Assembly: GCF_018613605.1 (NCBI RefSeq)
Contig: NZ_JAGGPU010000001.1
Coordinates: 1 to 64,000 of the forward strand
Direction: 5' to 3'
DNA length: 64,000 bases
Source of the DNA: Pedobacter sp. ISL-64
GTDB lineage: Bacteria > Bacteroidota > Bacteroidia > Sphingobacteriales > Sphingobacteriaceae
In this document: piece after piece, positions 15,731 to 25,527 of the stretch
How the letters are laid out: the number at the start of each line of letters is the position of its first letter
How positions within the stretch are numbered: the first letter of the stretch is position 1
Program-made: the position numbers and the translations under genes
Notes under the pieces: generated by a model
The model's database searches: none
What the model was told of the DNA's origin: nothing
Seen by the model: the letters and a program-made list of their open reading frames with translations, nothing else

Positions 15731-17122
15731 ATGTCAGTTATTAAACCCTCATTAGCAAAAGGTACCCGCGATTTTTCTCCGGTTGAAATGGTAAAACGTA
15801 ACTTTATTTACGATACCATTAAAACGGTTTTCAGAAAATATGGTTACGCCGAAATCCAGACGCCAAGTTTCGAAAACCTTTCGACTTTGACAGGGAAATA
15901 TGGTGACGAAGGCGATAAACTGATTTTTAAAATTTTAAACAGTGGCGAATTTCTTAAAGATCCAAAAAAGAAATCTTTCGATTTTGCAGATGAAGATAAT
16001 AGCAATAAACTGATTCCGCTAATCTCTGAAAAAGCCTTGCGTTACGATTTAACGGTGCCTTTTGCGCGTTACGTAGTGATGCACCAACACGAAATTACTT
16101 TGCCTTTTAAACGTTTTCAGGTACAACCCGTTTGGCGTGCAGACCGCCCACAAAAAGGCAGGTACCGTGAGTTTTATCAGTGCGATGTGGATGTGGTGGG
16201 ATCTGAAAGTTTATTGAACGAGGCTGAATTTATTTTAATCTACAATGAAGCTTTGAGCAAATTGGGTTTGAAAGATTTCAGCGTAAAAATTAACAATAGA
16301 AAAATTTTATCTGGTATTGCTGAGATTATCGGTAAACCAGATTTAATTATCGATATGACCGTAGCCATCGATAAACTGGATAAAATCGGTTTAGATGGCG
16401 TAAGTAAAGAATTGTTGGAACGTGGTTTTACCGAAGCAGATTTAGAAAAACTTCGTCCGGTAATTTTGTTGGAAGGCACTAATGAAGAAAAGCTGACTAG
16501 TTTGAAAACTGTTTTGGCACAATCAGAAACAGGTTTAAAAGGTGTTGCAGAAATTGAACAGGTTTTCGAATATGTGGAAAGTTTGATTTCTTATGGCTTG
16601 CCGTTAACGGCTAAACTGGAATTGGATATTACTTTAGCGCGAGGTTTAAACTACTACACCGGCTGCATTTTCGAAGTTAAAACCAACGAAGTAGCGATGG
16701 GCAGCATTGGTGGTGGTGGCCGTTACGATGACTTAACCGGTATGTTCGGTTTAAAAGATTTAACCGGAGTTGGTGTTTCTTTCGGTGCCGACCGCATTTA
16801 TGATGTATTGGAAGAGCTGGACCTTTTCCCTGCCTCAGCAGAAGTTGGCACAAAAGTGTTGATCAGTAATTTTGATGCAGAAGCTGAAAAATATGCTTTG
16901 CCAATTGTTCAGCAGTTCAGAAATGCGGGGATCTCAGCAGAGTTGTACCCAAGTTCGGCGAAACTAAAAAAACAAATGGCCTATGCCGATGCGAAGAACA
17001 TCCCTTATGTAATTTTAATCGGTGGTGATGAAATTGCAAGCGGAGAACTTACCCTAAAAGATATGCAAAGCGGAGAGCAGAAAAAGCTGACTGTTTTGGG
17101 TATTCTGGAGTTGTTGAAATAA
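15731..17122 (+). CDS. hisS: Histidine-tRNA ligase
   Basis: 463 aa, class II aminoacyl-tRNA synthetase. Motif 1 lies in the first 60 residues. Motif 2 appears as FQVQPVWRADRPQKGRYREF, the two histidine-specific segments as ALRYDLTVPFARYV and LARGLNYYTGCIFE, and motif 3 as GGGGRYDDLTGMFG...GVSFGADRIYDVL. The C-terminal 90 residues are the anticodon-binding domain. It charges tRNA-His in the cytosol and is essential. It is monocistronic and intact. Confidence 0.97.
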   Translation: MSVIKPSLAKGTRDFSPVEMVKRNFIYDTIKTVFRKYGYAEIQTPSFENLSTLTGKYGDEGDKLIFKILNSGEFLKDPKKKSFDFADEDNSNKLIPLISEKALRYDLTVPFARYVVMHQHEITLPFKRFQVQPVWRADRPQKGRYREFYQCDVDVVGSESLLNEAEFILIYNEALSKLGLKDFSVKINNRKILSGIAEIIGKPDLIIDMTVAIDKLDKIGLDGVSKELLERGFTEADLEKLRPVILLEGTNEEKLTSLKTVLAQSETGLKGVAEIEQVFEYVESLISYGLPLTAKLELDITLARGLNYYTGCIFEVKTNEVAMGSIGGGGRYDDLTGMFGLKDLTGVGVSFGADRIYDVLEELDLFPASAEVGTKVLISNFDAEAEKYALPIVQQFRNAGISAELYPSSAKLKKQMAYADAKNIPYVILIGGDEIASGELTLKDMQSGEQKKLTVLGILELLK

Positions 17123-17137
17123 TTTGCGCATTTTTTG

Positions 17138-17230
17138 CCGCAAAGAATGCGAAGGATTTCGCTAAGAAACGCAGAGGATGGTTAAGTACCCAACTTTGCG
17201 CGCTTTGCATTTTTCTTCTTTTCTTTGCGG
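17138..17230. repeat. Dispersed inverted repeat between hisS and a methyltransferase
   Basis: CCGCAAAGAA (17138-17147) and TTCTTTGCGG (17221-17230) are perfect arms around GC/AT-mixed sequence that repeats the motif AAAGAATGCGAAGG and its complement. It may end both convergent transcripts. Confidence 0.5.
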
Positions 17231-17968
17231 TTATGCTAGTTTGCCAATGCGCAATAAAACCGGGAAATGAACGTCTTTCTCCGCATCATCCCCCCAGGCT
17301 TCTTTTAATTCGGTAAACATATACTCTAATGGGTTGCGTTCATTCGCCTTTTTATAATGCTGCAAAGAAGACCAGGTATTTAAATAGCCGATCATTTGGT
17401 TAAAATTCCAGGTGGTTTTAATCTGAAAATGAGGAGCAACGATCTCTTCAAAAGGAAAGGGGATGGTTTTATAACCTTCTTCAATATAACGGCGTTCGCT
17501 GTCCCAATATTTACCCAAAATATCTTCGTAAAGTTTATGTACAGCCTTATCTACTTTTTTATCGATAAACATTAGGCCATAACCAATCGCTGCAAAAAGG
17601 CCATTTGGTTTTAGTGTTCGTTTTACCTCAGTGTAAAATGCTTCAAAATTAAACCAATGAATGGCCTGTGCCACCGTAATCAGATCAAAACTAGCATTAC
17701 CTACCGATGTTTGTTCTGCAGGTTCCACTTTGTAAGTAATATTTGGTTGTTGAAAAGCATTTTTTAATTGATTTTCGCTGATATCTGTCGCATAAACGGC
17801 ATCGAAATATTGGGCCAATACACGCGCAACCTGTCCATTTCCTGTAGCACAATCCCACGCCGTTTCTTTGCTTTTTACCAGCGAAAACAGATAGTCATAT
17901 AATTCTTGCGGATAAGTTGGTCGGTAGATAGCGTAATCGGCAGATTGGGTAGAAAAATTATCTTTCAT
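17231..17968 (-). CDS. SAM-dependent class I methyltransferase
   Basis: 245 aa. The first half is a Rossmann-type methyltransferase-11 domain with motif I WDCATGNGQVARVLA at about 38-52, an acidic motif II (AVYATDIS) and motif IV ITVAQAIHWFNFEAF. The arrangement, including the early FSTQSADYAIYRPTYP lead, matches the broad UbiE/trans-aconitate methyltransferase-like group. The substrate cannot be named. It is monocistronic and convergent with hisS across a repeat. Confidence 0.88.
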   Translation of the reverse strand: MKDNFSTQSADYAIYRPTYPQELYDYLFSLVKSKETAWDCATGNGQVARVLAQYFDAVYATDISENQLKNAFQQPNITYKVEPAEQTSVGNASFDLITVAQAIHWFNFEAFYTEVKRTLKPNGLFAAIGYGLMFIDKKVDKAVHKLYEDILGKYWDSERRYIEEGYKTIPFPFEEIVAPHFQIKTTWNFNQMIGYLNTWSSLQHYKKANERNPLEYMFTELKEAWGDDAEKDVHFPVLLRIGKLA

Positions 17969-18138
17969 TGTTTAATGATTGAATTTTGAGTGACGAAAAG
18001 AGTGAATGATATCGCGATGGGAATAACTCCATTCTTTCTTTATAAAATTATTATATTTTTGATTAACAACTGGTGTAGAATTTAAGTTTCGTTTATCATT
18101 CACTCATTCAAAAATCTATCATTCAATAATTCTCTAAT

Positions 18139-19437
18139 ATGGGAAAAGCATTACAACAGAAGGAAATTAAGGATGTGGAATATCGGTTGAAATCTATTTT
18201 TGGTGGTTCGGTCGGTAATCTTGTGGAGTGGTACGATTGGTATACTTATTCTGCTTTTGCACTTTATTTTTCTCCTGCCTTTTTCCCTAATAGTAATCCA
18301 ACTGCACAGTTATTAGATACCGCAGGTATTTTTGCAGTAGGCTTTTTAATGCGGCCTATCGGTGGCTGGCTGTTTGGCAGCATTGCAGATAGGTTAGGGC
18401 GAAAACGTTCGATGACACTTTCTGTACTCATCATGGCAATAGGCTCATTGATTATCGGTTTAACCCCAGGTTACAAACAGATTGGGATTGCAGCTCCGCT
18501 ATTACTCATTTTTGCAAGATTGATTCAGGGATTAAGCACTGGCGGCGAATACGGTACTTCTGCCACTTACCTCAGCGAAATGGCCACTAAAAAACATAGA
18601 GGCTTTTATTCAAGCTTTCAATACGTAACCCTGATCGGTGGGCAGTTACTGGCTTTGGGTATTCAATTGATCTTGCAAAACTGGTTGCTTACACCTGCCG
18701 AACTGCATGAATGGGGCTGGCGGATTCCATTTTTTATCGGCACTATACTTTCTTTTATCGCGCTGTACCTACGGAGACATATCGATGAAACGTCGGCTTT
18801 TAAAAGCAAAAACTCGGCAGACAAAAAAGGTGGCATTGCGGTACTTATGAAATATCCAAAGGAAGTTTTTACCGTAGTAGGCTTAACTTTGGGCGGAACG
18901 ATTGCCTTTTATACATTTAGCACTTACATGCAAAAGTTTCTGGTCAATACCGTGCACCTCAGTAAAGAAACCTCCACAACGTTATCGTTTATTTCGTTGC
19001 TTGTTTTTGCCGTTATGCAGCCTTTATTTGGCTTGTTATCTGATAAAATTGGGCGTAAACCTTTATTAATTGGTTTTGGTGTTTTAGGCACTTTATGTAC
19101 CTATCCAATTTTAACCGGCTTGGCTGGCGAAACCAATACCACTATCATATTCTTGTTGATGATTGGCGCCTTGATTATTGTGAGCGGATATACGAGCATT
19201 AATGCGGTAGTTAAGGCAGAGCTGTTCCCCGCCGAAATCAGAGCTCTGGGCGTGGGCTTACCTTATGCTTTAACGGTTGCAATTTTTGGTGGAACCGCAG
19301 AATATTTTGCGCTATGGTTTAAAAATATTGGCCATGAAAATTACTTCTATTGGTATGTAACCGGATGTATTTTAATCTCGTTGATTTTATATACCACCAT
19401 GAAAGATACCAAACACCATTCGAAGATTGAGGACTAA
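18139..19437 (+). CDS. MFS transporter, metabolite:H+ symporter (MHS) family
   Basis: 432 aa with twelve predicted helices. The early NLVEWYDWYTYSAFALYFSPAFF helix, the loop motif GSIADRLGRKRSM after helix 2 and QGLSTGGEYGTSATYLSE after helix 4 are the MHS subgroup signature, shared with KgtP (2-oxoglutarate) and ProP. It should import a small organic acid or osmolyte together with a proton at the inner membrane; which one is not predictable. It is monocistronic, followed by two REP-like palindromes. Confidence 0.9.
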   Translation: MGKALQQKEIKDVEYRLKSIFGGSVGNLVEWYDWYTYSAFALYFSPAFFPNSNPTAQLLDTAGIFAVGFLMRPIGGWLFGSIADRLGRKRSMTLSVLIMAIGSLIIGLTPGYKQIGIAAPLLLIFARLIQGLSTGGEYGTSATYLSEMATKKHRGFYSSFQYVTLIGGQLLALGIQLILQNWLLTPAELHEWGWRIPFFIGTILSFIALYLRRHIDETSAFKSKNSADKKGGIAVLMKYPKEVFTVVGLTLGGTIAFYTFSTYMQKFLVNTVHLSKETSTTLSFISLLVFAVMQPLFGLLSDKIGRKPLLIGFGVLGTLCTYPILTGLAGETNTTIIFLLMIGALIIVSGYTSINAVVKAELFPAEIRALGVGLPYALTVAIFGGTAEYFALWFKNIGHENYFYWYVTGCILISLILYTTMKDTKHHSKIED

Positions 19438-19464
19438 TTTCTTGGAGCTTAATACAATATGGGG

Positions 19465-19602
19465 CGTCATTCCCAACTTGATTGGGAATCTTAATGCAAT
19501 CAAAACATCGCTTTTTGTAACGAGATTTTGAGGTGTCATCCTGAGCCTGTCGAAGGACTTGTTTAAATATCCGGAGAGACGTTTCGATAGGCTCAACGTG
19601 AC
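19465..19602. repeat. Two adjacent REP-like palindromes
   Basis: The first unit (19465-19491) is CGTCATTCCCAA-CTTGA-TTGGGAAT, the same as the left end of the element at 28288. The second (19531-19602) has TGAGCCTGTCGAA / TTCGATAGGCTCA arms and shares its left half with 14538-14567. Confidence 0.65.
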
Positions 19603-19646
19603 AAATTCGAATGGAATTACAAATATGATACAGTCTGGATGTCAAG

Positions 19647-20036
<390 letters not shown>

Positions 20037-20148
20037 TTAGAACTAAAGCATCCGTCCTTTTGTTTTAACAACCTGGGATTTATGCTTTCAATATTTGGTT
20101 AGTAAATTATCGACAAACAAAATACTCAATTTTTATATATTTACCATT

Positions 20149-21429
20149 ATGCAAAACCTGCCTCCTTTAGCCGAACGTATGCGCCCTCAAAATCTCGATG
20201 AATATGTTGGTCAACAGCATTTAGTTGGAGAAGGTGCAGTATTGCGCAAAGCGATCGAAAGCAGTCAGCTCCCTTCAATGATTTTTTGGGGACCTCCAGG
20301 TGTAGGTAAAACAACTTTGGCTTATATCATTTCGCAGGCATTAGATCGTCCTTTTTTTAATTTAAGCGCCATTAACAGTGGCGTGAAGGATATTCGGGAG
20401 GTGATCGACAGGGCCGCACAGCTGAAGGATAGTTTTTTAGGCCTACCCATTCTGTTTATCGATGAGATTCACCGTTTTAGCAAATCGCAGCAGGATAGTC
20501 TGTTGGGGGCAGTAGAAAGAGGTTTGGTTACCTTAATTGGTGCCACAACCGAAAATCCATCTTTCGAGGTGATCTCCGCTTTACTTTCCCGCTGTCAGGT
20601 CTACATTTTAAAATCGTTAACCGAAACGGAGTTAGCGGGTTTATTGGAAACAGCCATTAAAAAAGATAGCGTTCTTTCAGAGAAGAATATTGCTATAAAA
20701 GAGCACGAAGCATTGATCCGTTTATCGGGTGGTGATGCGCGGAAATTGTTAAACGTGCTCGAAATTGCCATTAATGGCATCGGTGGAAATAAAATTATAC
20801 TCACCAACGAAAATGTGCTGGCGCATGCACAGCAGAACCTTGCGTTATACGATAAAGCCGGAGAGCAACACTACGATATCATTTCGGCCTTTATTAAATC
20901 CATCCGTGGCAGCGATCCCAATGCCGCCGTTTATTGGCTGGCCCGGATGATAGAAGGTGGTGAAGATCCGTTGTTCATTGCCCGTAGGTTACTGATCTTG
21001 TCTTCAGAAGATATTGGTAATGCCAACCCTAATGCCCTGCTTTTGGCGAATAACTGTTTTACTGCAGTAAATGTAATCGGTTATCCGGAGGCGCGGATTA
21101 TTTTATCGCAGTGTGTAACCTATCTGGCCAGTTCGCCTAAAAGCAATGCATCTTATGAGGCCATTAATAAAGCACAGGCTTTGGTTAAGCAGACCGGAAA
21201 TTTGCCTGTGCCTTTGCATATCCGTAATGCACCGACCAAACTGATGAAAAATATCGGTTATGGAAAAGATTACCAATATTCGCACGGATATGAAGGCAAT
21301 TTTTCACCACAAGAATATTTTCCAGAAGAATTAAGTGGCACTAAACTCTACGATCCGGGAAAAAACCCTGCAGAAGAGAAGTTGCGTGAAAAACTTAAGC
21401 AGAACTGGAAAGACAAATACAAATATTAG
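20149..21429 (+). CDS. rarA: Replication-associated recombination protein A (AAA+ ATPase)
   Basis: 426 aa from the ATG at 20149; the in-frame upstream GTG adds a stretch that does not match the family. Walker A is GPPGVGKTT, Walker [10 protein letters not shown], sensor 1 GATTENPSF and the arginine finger region [11 protein letters not shown]. The C-terminal MgsA/WRNIP1-like domain holds [22 protein letters not shown] and [20 protein letters not shown]. RarA acts at stalled replication forks and in recombination, as a tetramer related to clamp loaders. It is complete. Confidence 0.96.
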   Translation: MQNLPPLAERMRPQNLDEYVGQQHLVGEGAVLRKAIESSQLPSMIFWGPPGVGKTTLAYIISQALDRPFFNLSAINSGVKDIREVIDRAAQLKDSFLGLPILFIDEIHRFSKSQQDSLLGAVERGLVTLIGATTENPSFEVISALLSRCQVYILKSLTETELAGLLETAIKKDSVLSEKNIAIKEHEALIRLSGGDARKLLNVLEIAINGIGGNKIILTNENVLAHAQQNLALYDKAGEQHYDIISAFIKSIRGSDPNAAVYWLARMIEGGEDPLFIARRLLILSSEDIGNANPNALLLANNCFTAVNVIGYPEARIILSQCVTYLASSPKSNASYEAINKAQALVKQTGNLPVPLHIRNAPTKLMKNIGYGKDYQYSHGYEGNFSPQEYFPEELSGTKLYDPGKNPAEEKLREKLKQNWKDKYKY

Positions 21430-21495
21430 TGTAACATTTTCTGCCTAATGCATACTAATAAGTATATTGACTAAAATCAAATACCTAAACTAAAT

Positions 21496-22968
21496 ATGCT
21501 GAGTACTTTTTTAAGCCATCAAAGAAAATCTTTCTGGCGTTCGCGAAACAGAGGCAGTAGTATTGCTGGCCAGATTGTTTTGGGTTTTTTTATGCTCTAC
21601 TTCTTTGCTTTAGCCGTTGGGATAGGCTTTGGGATGAGTATTTTTCTTCCGAAAATTTTTCCAGATCAAAACATTCTAAGAAGCTTTAACGGCATTATCC
21701 TCTATTATTTTGCATTCGATTTTATCATGCGCATGCAGTTTCAGGAGCTACCAACCCTTAGTATTATTCCTTATTTGCACCTAAAGATCCAGAAGAGTAA
21801 GATTATTAAATTTTTAAATGTTAAGGCATTATTCTCGGCATTTAATATATGGCCATTCTTTATCTTTCTTCCTTTTTGTTTCATTAAAATTTCTGTTGAG
21901 TACGGAGCCCTGGTTACAATTATGTACATCATCTCTATATTTTCGATCATGATTTTTAATAACTATCTGGTGTTGTACATCAAGCGGAAATCGATCACCA
22001 ATACACTTTATACCTTTTTAGGCTTGGTTGTTATTGCTGCCTTTGCTGCTTTAGAATATTATAAGGTTATCTCAATCATGGCAGGTTCTGATGTGGTATT
22101 CAGGGCCATCGCTGCACAGCCTTTATATGGTTTTGCATTTACAATTGCTGCTGTTGGTATTTTTTACTTCAATTCTAATTTCTTGCGTAAAAATTTATAT
22201 GTAGAAGAATTAAGTACAAAACAAGAGAAAAAAGGCAGTACCGATTATGCTTTCCTTAACCGCTTTGGTAAAGTTGGCGAACTCGCAGCTTTAGAACTGA
22301 AATTAATCCTTCGCCACAAACGCCCTCGTTCTTCGGTTATTCTTGGTTTCTTCTTCCTGTTCTACGGCTTTATTTTTTATAAAGAAAAAGCAATAGATCG
22401 CGATGCTTTCGGCCAAATGATGTTTGGTGCCATTTTTATGACTGGTGTTTCGATCATTATTTATGGCCAGTTTATGTTTGCATGGCAAAGTGCCCATTTT
22501 GACGGGATATTAGCCAATAAAATCAATTTTAAAGATTACATCAGGGCTAAATTTTTACTATTTACCATTGGCTGTACCATTATTACCTTATTGGCGAGTT
22601 TTTACGGGTTTTTAAGTCCGAAGTTATTACTCTTACACTTGGCAGCCTATTTATACAACATTGGTTTTGGTACCGTAGTGGTGCTCTATCTTGCTACATT
22701 AAACTATAAAAGATTAGATATCACCAAGGCGGCAAGCTTTAACTATCAGGGTACCGGTGCTACACAATGGTTGTTAATGTTTCCTTATGCGCTTACACCA
22801 ATATTAATTTATGTGCCCTTTGGCATCCTCAACAAACCTTACTGGGGCTTGGTTGCCGTATCTGTTTTTGGCCTGGCCATGTTATTGTTGCGGGGCTTTT
22901 GGGTTAATTACATTGCAAAAAGATTAGAGTTACAACGTTATAAAATAGCCGAAGGCTTTAGAGAATAA
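21496..22968 (+). CDS. DUF5687 family ABC-transporter membrane protein
   Basis: 490 aa with about twelve hydrophobic helices and few charged loops. The opening LSHQRKSFWRSRNRGSSIAGQ and the central ELKLILRHKRPRSSVI segments are typical of the DUF5687 family, which is largely confined to Bacteroidota. It lies two bases upstream of an ABC ATPase, so it is the likely permease half of an exporter. The substrate is unknown. The two genes share the strong terminator after 23663. Confidence 0.85.
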   Translation: MLSTFLSHQRKSFWRSRNRGSSIAGQIVLGFFMLYFFALAVGIGFGMSIFLPKIFPDQNILRSFNGIILYYFAFDFIMRMQFQELPTLSIIPYLHLKIQKSKIIKFLNVKALFSAFNIWPFFIFLPFCFIKISVEYGALVTIMYIISIFSIMIFNNYLVLYIKRKSITNTLYTFLGLVVIAAFAALEYYKVISIMAGSDVVFRAIAAQPLYGFAFTIAAVGIFYFNSNFLRKNLYVEELSTKQEKKGSTDYAFLNRFGKVGELAALELKLILRHKRPRSSVILGFFFLFYGFIFYKEKAIDRDAFGQMMFGAIFMTGVSIIIYGQFMFAWQSAHFDGILANKINFKDYIRAKFLLFTIGCTIITLLASFYGFLSPKLLLLHLAAYLYNIGFGTVVVLYLATLNYKRLDITKAASFNYQGTGATQWLLMFPYALTPILIYVPFGILNKPYWGLVAVSVFGLAMLLLRGFWVNYIAKRLELQRYKIAEGFRE

Positions 22969-22970
22969 TT

Positions 22971-23663
22971 ATGATTTTAGAAGTTAAGAATTTACAAAAA
23001 ATTTATGGCGATAAAACCGTTGTAAACATCGAAGATCTGCAGATTGCTGCTGGCGAAACCGTTGGCTTGGTTGGAAATAACGGCGCTGGTAAAACCACTT
23101 TCTTCCGGATGCTTTTAGATTTAATCCGCCCAACTCACGGCGAGGTTTTATCAAAAGGCGAAAATGTAATGCACAACGATAACTGGAAGAATTATACTGC
23201 ATCATTTTTGGATGAAGGTTTTCTGATTGATTATTTAACCCCGGAGGAGTATTTTATTTTTATCGGCAGTTTAAATAACTTAAGTGTGGCAGATGTTTCT
23301 GCCTATTTGAGTCAATACGGTGAGTTCTTTAATGGAGAAATATTAAACAGTGGAAAATACATCCGCGATTTTAGTAAAGGAAATCAGAATAAAGTAGGAA
23401 TTGCGGCTGCCCTGATGCAGAAGCCAGAAATCTTAATTTTAGATGAGCCTTTTGCCAACCTCGATCCAACCACGCAGATCCGTTTAAAGAAATTGTTGAA
23501 AGAGCAAACTGGCAGCATGACTACCTTTATTTCCAGTCATGATTTAAATCACGTTACCGACGTTTGTAACCGGATCATTTTGGTTGAAAAAGGGCAGGTA
23601 ATTAAGGATTTTAAAACAGATGAAAATACATTGAAAGAGTTAGAGAGTTATTTCTCTGCTTAG
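22971..23663 (+). CDS. ABC transporter ATP-binding protein
   Basis: 230 aa, a single nucleotide-binding domain: Walker A GNNGAGKTT near 38, Q-loop around 85, a divergent signature (FSKGNQNK, with SKGNQ in place of SGGQ) near 133, Walker B ILILDEPFANLD and H-loop SSHDLNHV. It pairs with the DUF5687 membrane protein. The divergent signature is common in Bacteroidota multidrug- or lipid-type ABC-2 systems and should still function. Confidence 0.92.
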   Translation: MILEVKNLQKIYGDKTVVNIEDLQIAAGETVGLVGNNGAGKTTFFRMLLDLIRPTHGEVLSKGENVMHNDNWKNYTASFLDEGFLIDYLTPEEYFIFIGSLNNLSVADVSAYLSQYGEFFNGEILNSGKYIRDFSKGNQNKVGIAAALMQKPEILILDEPFANLDPTTQIRLKKLLKEQTGSMTTFISSHDLNHVTDVCNRIILVEKGQVIKDFKTDENTLKELESYFSA

Positions 23664-23691
23664 TTTTTGTACTAAGAATGATACAATATCG

Positions 23692-23723
23692 AAGAGTCTC
23701 CATTGATCGGGACTCTTTTTTTG
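23692..23723 (+). terminator. Rho-independent terminator of the DUF5687/ABC operon
   Basis: AAGAGTCTC pairs with GGGACTCTT (one G-U) around a short loop and is followed by TTTTTTT. It lies 28 bases after the ATPase stop codon. Confidence 0.85.
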
Positions 23724-23840
23724 TGTGTATATAGTTCGTGTTTGGAGTAAAATTCGGTCAAAATAGACAGAAAGTACTGTTCGGTTACTTTTTGGCATTG
23801 TGTTTGAATATAATGAGTAGAATTATAAATCTAGATTATT

Positions 23841-24518
23841 ATGAGTATTTCAAAAGTAAGAATAGCAACATTAAGTATAGGGTTAGCAGTAGGATCGATG
23901 GCGTTCCAAAGTTGTGATAGTTTAACTAAAACACAAAAAGGTGCTGGTATTGGTGCTGCAGCTGGTGGTGTTATTGGTGCATTGATCGGTAAAAAAGCCG
24001 GTAATACAGCAGTAGGTGCCCTAATTGGTGGTGCTATTGGCGGTACAGCGGGAGCTTTTATCGGCCGTAGAATGGACAGACAGGCAGCTGAAATCCAGAA
24101 AGCTATTCCTAACGCAGAAGTTATTCGTGAAGGTGAAGGAATTATTGTGAAATTTGATAGCGGTATTTTATTCGATTTCGATAAAACGGCTTTGAAAGAT
24201 GCAGCTAAAACAAACGTACAGAGTTTAGCTTCGTCATTAAATCAATATCCTGATACTGATATCAAAATTATCGGTCATACCGATAGCCGTGGTACTGAAC
24301 AATATAACATGGGTTTATCGGAAAGAAGAGCAGCAGCGGTTAAAGCTTATGCGGTTTCTCAAGGTGTTCCATCATCAAGGTTAGTTACCATTGGTAAAGG
24401 TTTTGCTGAGCCAATTGCAGATAACGAAACTGATGCAGGCCGTGCAGCTAACCGTCGTGTAGAGATTGTAATCGTTGCTAACGATGCGTTAAAAGCGACA
24501 GCACAAAAACAAGGATAA
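23841..24518 (+). CDS. OmpA family lipoprotein with glycine zipper
   Basis: 225 aa. The signal peptide ends in a lipobox (AFQSC, Cys25). Residues 33-78 are a glycine-zipper membrane segment with alternating GxxxG (GAAAGGVIGALIG, GALIGGAIGG). The C-terminal OmpA/peptidoglycan-binding domain (about 95-215) has IIGHTDSRGTEQYNMGLSERRA and AANRRVEIVI. It should tether the outer membrane to peptidoglycan. This is a common YiaD-like architecture. Own terminator. Confidence 0.92.
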   Translation: MSISKVRIATLSIGLAVGSMAFQSCDSLTKTQKGAGIGAAAGGVIGALIGKKAGNTAVGALIGGAIGGTAGAFIGRRMDRQAAEIQKAIPNAEVIREGEGIIVKFDSGILFDFDKTALKDAAKTNVQSLASSLNQYPDTDIKIIGHTDSRGTEQYNMGLSERRAAAVKAYAVSQGVPSSRLVTIGKGFAEPIADNETDAGRAANRRVEIVIVANDALKATAQKQG

Positions 24519-24560
24519 TATCGCAATTTTCCTCTACCTATGAGGTCATTATAAATGCAG

Positions 24561-24590
24561 CCCCGGTGTACATCCACTGGGGTTTTTTTT
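24561..24590 (+). terminator. Rho-independent terminator of the OmpA lipoprotein gene
   Basis: CCCCGGTG-TACATC-CACTGGGG stem-loop (one G-U) followed by eight T. Confidence 0.9.
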
Positions 24591-24643
24591 GTGCTGTTGT
24601 GGTGCCGGATGTTACCATCTGACACTAGATAATAAACTAGTCT

Positions 24644-25071
24644 GTTTTTTTGAAAAGCAGGTTCCTGCACACATCGGTTCCGAAAGTCCTGCTATCCACT
24701 TCAAGCCCCCACTGCGTTATGGGCTTTCCGTTTCTATCAGGTTTAGTTAACTTGGGTTCGGTGCTGGGGCAGGTCCAAACTTCCGAAGTTTCACTTAGGC
24801 TACGGTCGAGGCCAACTTCGGAAGTTTTCTAACCGCCCTGCAGCCCCAAATACTTGCACAAACTGAATGATCTAAACGGGATTGAAACGGCATCCTTCCA
24901 ATCCCGATTCTTCATCGGATTGGAAGATATAGCAAAAAGCCCGACTAACTTAAATAGATGTAAATGGTCTTGCTTTCTAAAAGAAATATTAAATTTTAAT
25001 CACTGCACTGGCCACGCAAAACTTACGAAGTTTCGCTCAGCCCAAGCAGTGGTCAACTTCGTAAGTTAGTC
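24644..25071. repeat. Composite intergenic repeat region
   Basis: This fills most of the 560-base gap between the OmpA lipoprotein and a small conserved gene; no believable gene is present. It begins with TTTTTTTGAAAAGCAGGTTC and about 80 further bases that match the inverted copy in 11380-11525. It also holds two copies of a hairpin module: AACTTCCGAAGTTTC ... GCCAACTTCGGAAGTT (24778-24827) and AACTTACGAAGTTTCGC ... GTCAACTTCGTAAGTT (25019-25069). A related half-site is at 11187-11200. The second hairpin may also end the minus-strand gene at 25078. Confidence 0.6.
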
Positions 25072-25077
25072 TGCGCA

Positions 25078-25422
25078 TTACGAATAAATATCTTCGAAAT
25101 AACTTACCACGAGCGATTTCATCAGCATTTCCTGCTCAAGCATGGTATAGGGAGGTATCGCTTTAATTAATTTCCAATGTGGCCAACCATCCTGATCTAA
25201 GCCTTCAAGCTCATAAAAGCCCATTTCGCTTAATAAACGGCAGGTAGCAATGTGCATCAGTTCCTCTTTTTGGCGTTTGCTGTATTTCTTTGGCCCTTTG
25301 CCCAGCTCCTGAACACCGATTAAAAAAAGCATTACTTTTAAATCAGGGAAATCTGAATCAAATTCCTTTGAAATCTTTTCCTGTAAAACTTTCCACTTGG
25401 CATTAATCTCCGACGGCTTCAT
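25078..25422 (-). CDS. Small conserved protein of unknown function
   Basis: 114 aa, soluble, mixed charge, with no signal peptide or recognised domain. The middle contains GVQELGKGPKKYSKRQKEELMHIATCRLL and a tryptophan-rich GWPHWKLI turn; it looks like a helical Bacteroidota conserved hypothetical. The ATG at 25422 is chosen over the TTG at 25431, because that TTG is part of a perfect -7 box. It was not assigned a function. Confidence 0.75.
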   Translation of the reverse strand: MKPSEINAKWKVLQEKISKEFDSDFPDLKVMLFLIGVQELGKGPKKYSKRQKEELMHIATCRLLSEMGFYELEGLDQDGWPHWKLIKAIPPYTMLEQEMLMKSLVVSYFEDIYS

Positions 25423-25428
25423 ATTGTG

Positions 25429-25436
25429 CAAAGATA
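25429..25436 (-). promoter_or_regulatory. -7 box six bases before the ATG at 25422
   Basis: On the minus strand TATCTTTG, a perfect TAnnTTTG, is followed after six bases by the ATG, again implying a leaderless message. Confidence 0.5.
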
Positions 25437-25527
25437 GTGTAAAAACGTGTAAGGCCTAAGTAAAAGCTTTGCGGTTTTAACATTAAAGCTTGAATCGTAA
25501 TTGTATTTTTAGCTACATTTATAACCT

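Noticed and set aside
24650..25069. Two short plus-strand frames of 60 and 71 aa
   Set aside because: They lie across hairpin repeats (AACTTCCGAAGTT type) and lack promoter and domain signals.
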